Shown here one piece after another: positions 63,853 to 64,000 of a DNA stretch of 64,000 bases. A model generated the notes under the pieces. It did not search any database. It saw nothing but the letters and a program-made list of their open reading frames with translations, and was not told the DNA's origin. Origin of the DNA: Siphonodentalium dalli (lineage: Eukaryota > Mollusca > Scaphopoda > Gadilida > Siphonodentaliidae). The DNA lies in assembly GCA_032622095.1 (NCBI GenBank), contig CP136061.1, positions 44,525,797 to 44,589,796 of the forward strand, read 5' to 3'. Positions within the stretch are counted from its first letter, which is position 1. Each line of letters begins with the position of its first letter. A program made the position numbers and the translations under genes.

Positions 63853-64000
63853 TGGTACGTTCATACGCTGGCAAGTTTGCACGGTATGTTTTTGTGGGCA
63901 TTTCGTCATAGAAAACCACATGGTGCCAGAATATGAACGGAAACATGCACATTACATGCATCTTTACCAAAGCGAAAGACATGAGAAGTAACATTTATGT
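63853..64000 (+). mobile_element. GGGTACGTTCA-family MITE (copy 3, cut by the window edge)
   Basis: ATGGTACGTTCATACGCTGG, AAGTTTGCACGGTATG and CATAGAAAACCACATGGTGC match the left half of the copy at 59945. The right half is outside the window. Confidence 0.7.

Overview
This 64 kb window is a gene-poor, repeat-rich piece of an animal nuclear genome. It is AT-rich, with local CpG-rich islands, no operons and no convincing multi-exon host gene. The repeat types point to a marine invertebrate, most likely a mollusc or another lophotrochozoan. They are palindromic MITEs, Helitron-type elements carrying TGACCTTGACCTT / TTCAAGGTCA repeats and TCTG microsatellites, tRNA-derived SINEs and a Jockey/CR1-like non-LTR retrotransposon. 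That placement is inference; no sequence search was possible.

Layout. 0-8 kb: a TA-flanked mariner-like foldback element, two members of a piggyBac-like MITE family with CCCTTTCTATA ends, a 90-bp duplication, a GA microsatellite and a large 272-bp-arm inverted repeat. 8.3-12.5 kb: a 94-bp minisatellite, GTT/GTA-type trinucleotide tracts and a ~90-bp minisatellite, set among copies of one dispersed repeat (family D, 10-16.6 kb). 13-28.8 kb: a swarm of TTAA-flanked and TA-flanked MITEs, most carrying the same 67-bp hairpin (5' arm starting CCAATGCATTCTC, 3-nt loop) twice in inverted orientation. 28.8-37 kb: diverged tandem duplications, three SINE heads and a 2.1 kb TTA-flanked element. 37-43 kb: another hairpin MITE, a CpG-rich nested inverted-repeat element and two long foldbacks. 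43.5-44.3 kb: a complete non-autonomous Helitron (5' TC, 3' hairpin, CTAG, A^T site). 45.3-48.4 kb: a 5'-truncated non-LTR retrotransposon on the minus strand with endonuclease remnant, reverse transcriptase and zinc-knuckle tail. It has three in-frame stops, a poly(A) tail and a 9-bp target duplication, and sits inside a 24-bp VNTR that runs on to 50.2 kb and turns into an 85-bp higher-order repeat. 50-57 kb: more TTAA/TTA MITEs. 57.6-59.7 kb: four Helitron-type units head to tail with exact CTAG|TC junctions. 59.9-64 kb: TTA-flanked MITEs, three strong hairpins and a duplicated segment also present at 44.7 kb.

Apart from the retrotransposon ORF there is no recognisable protein-coding gene. 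Three short coding-like stretches (12.9-13.2 kb minus, 18.0-18.3 kb plus, 56.8-57.0 kb minus) are listed with low confidence. The most interesting signals are the hairpin cassette shared between MITEs with unrelated termini, the tandem Helitron array, and the retrotransposon-in-VNTR structure with its higher-order expansion.
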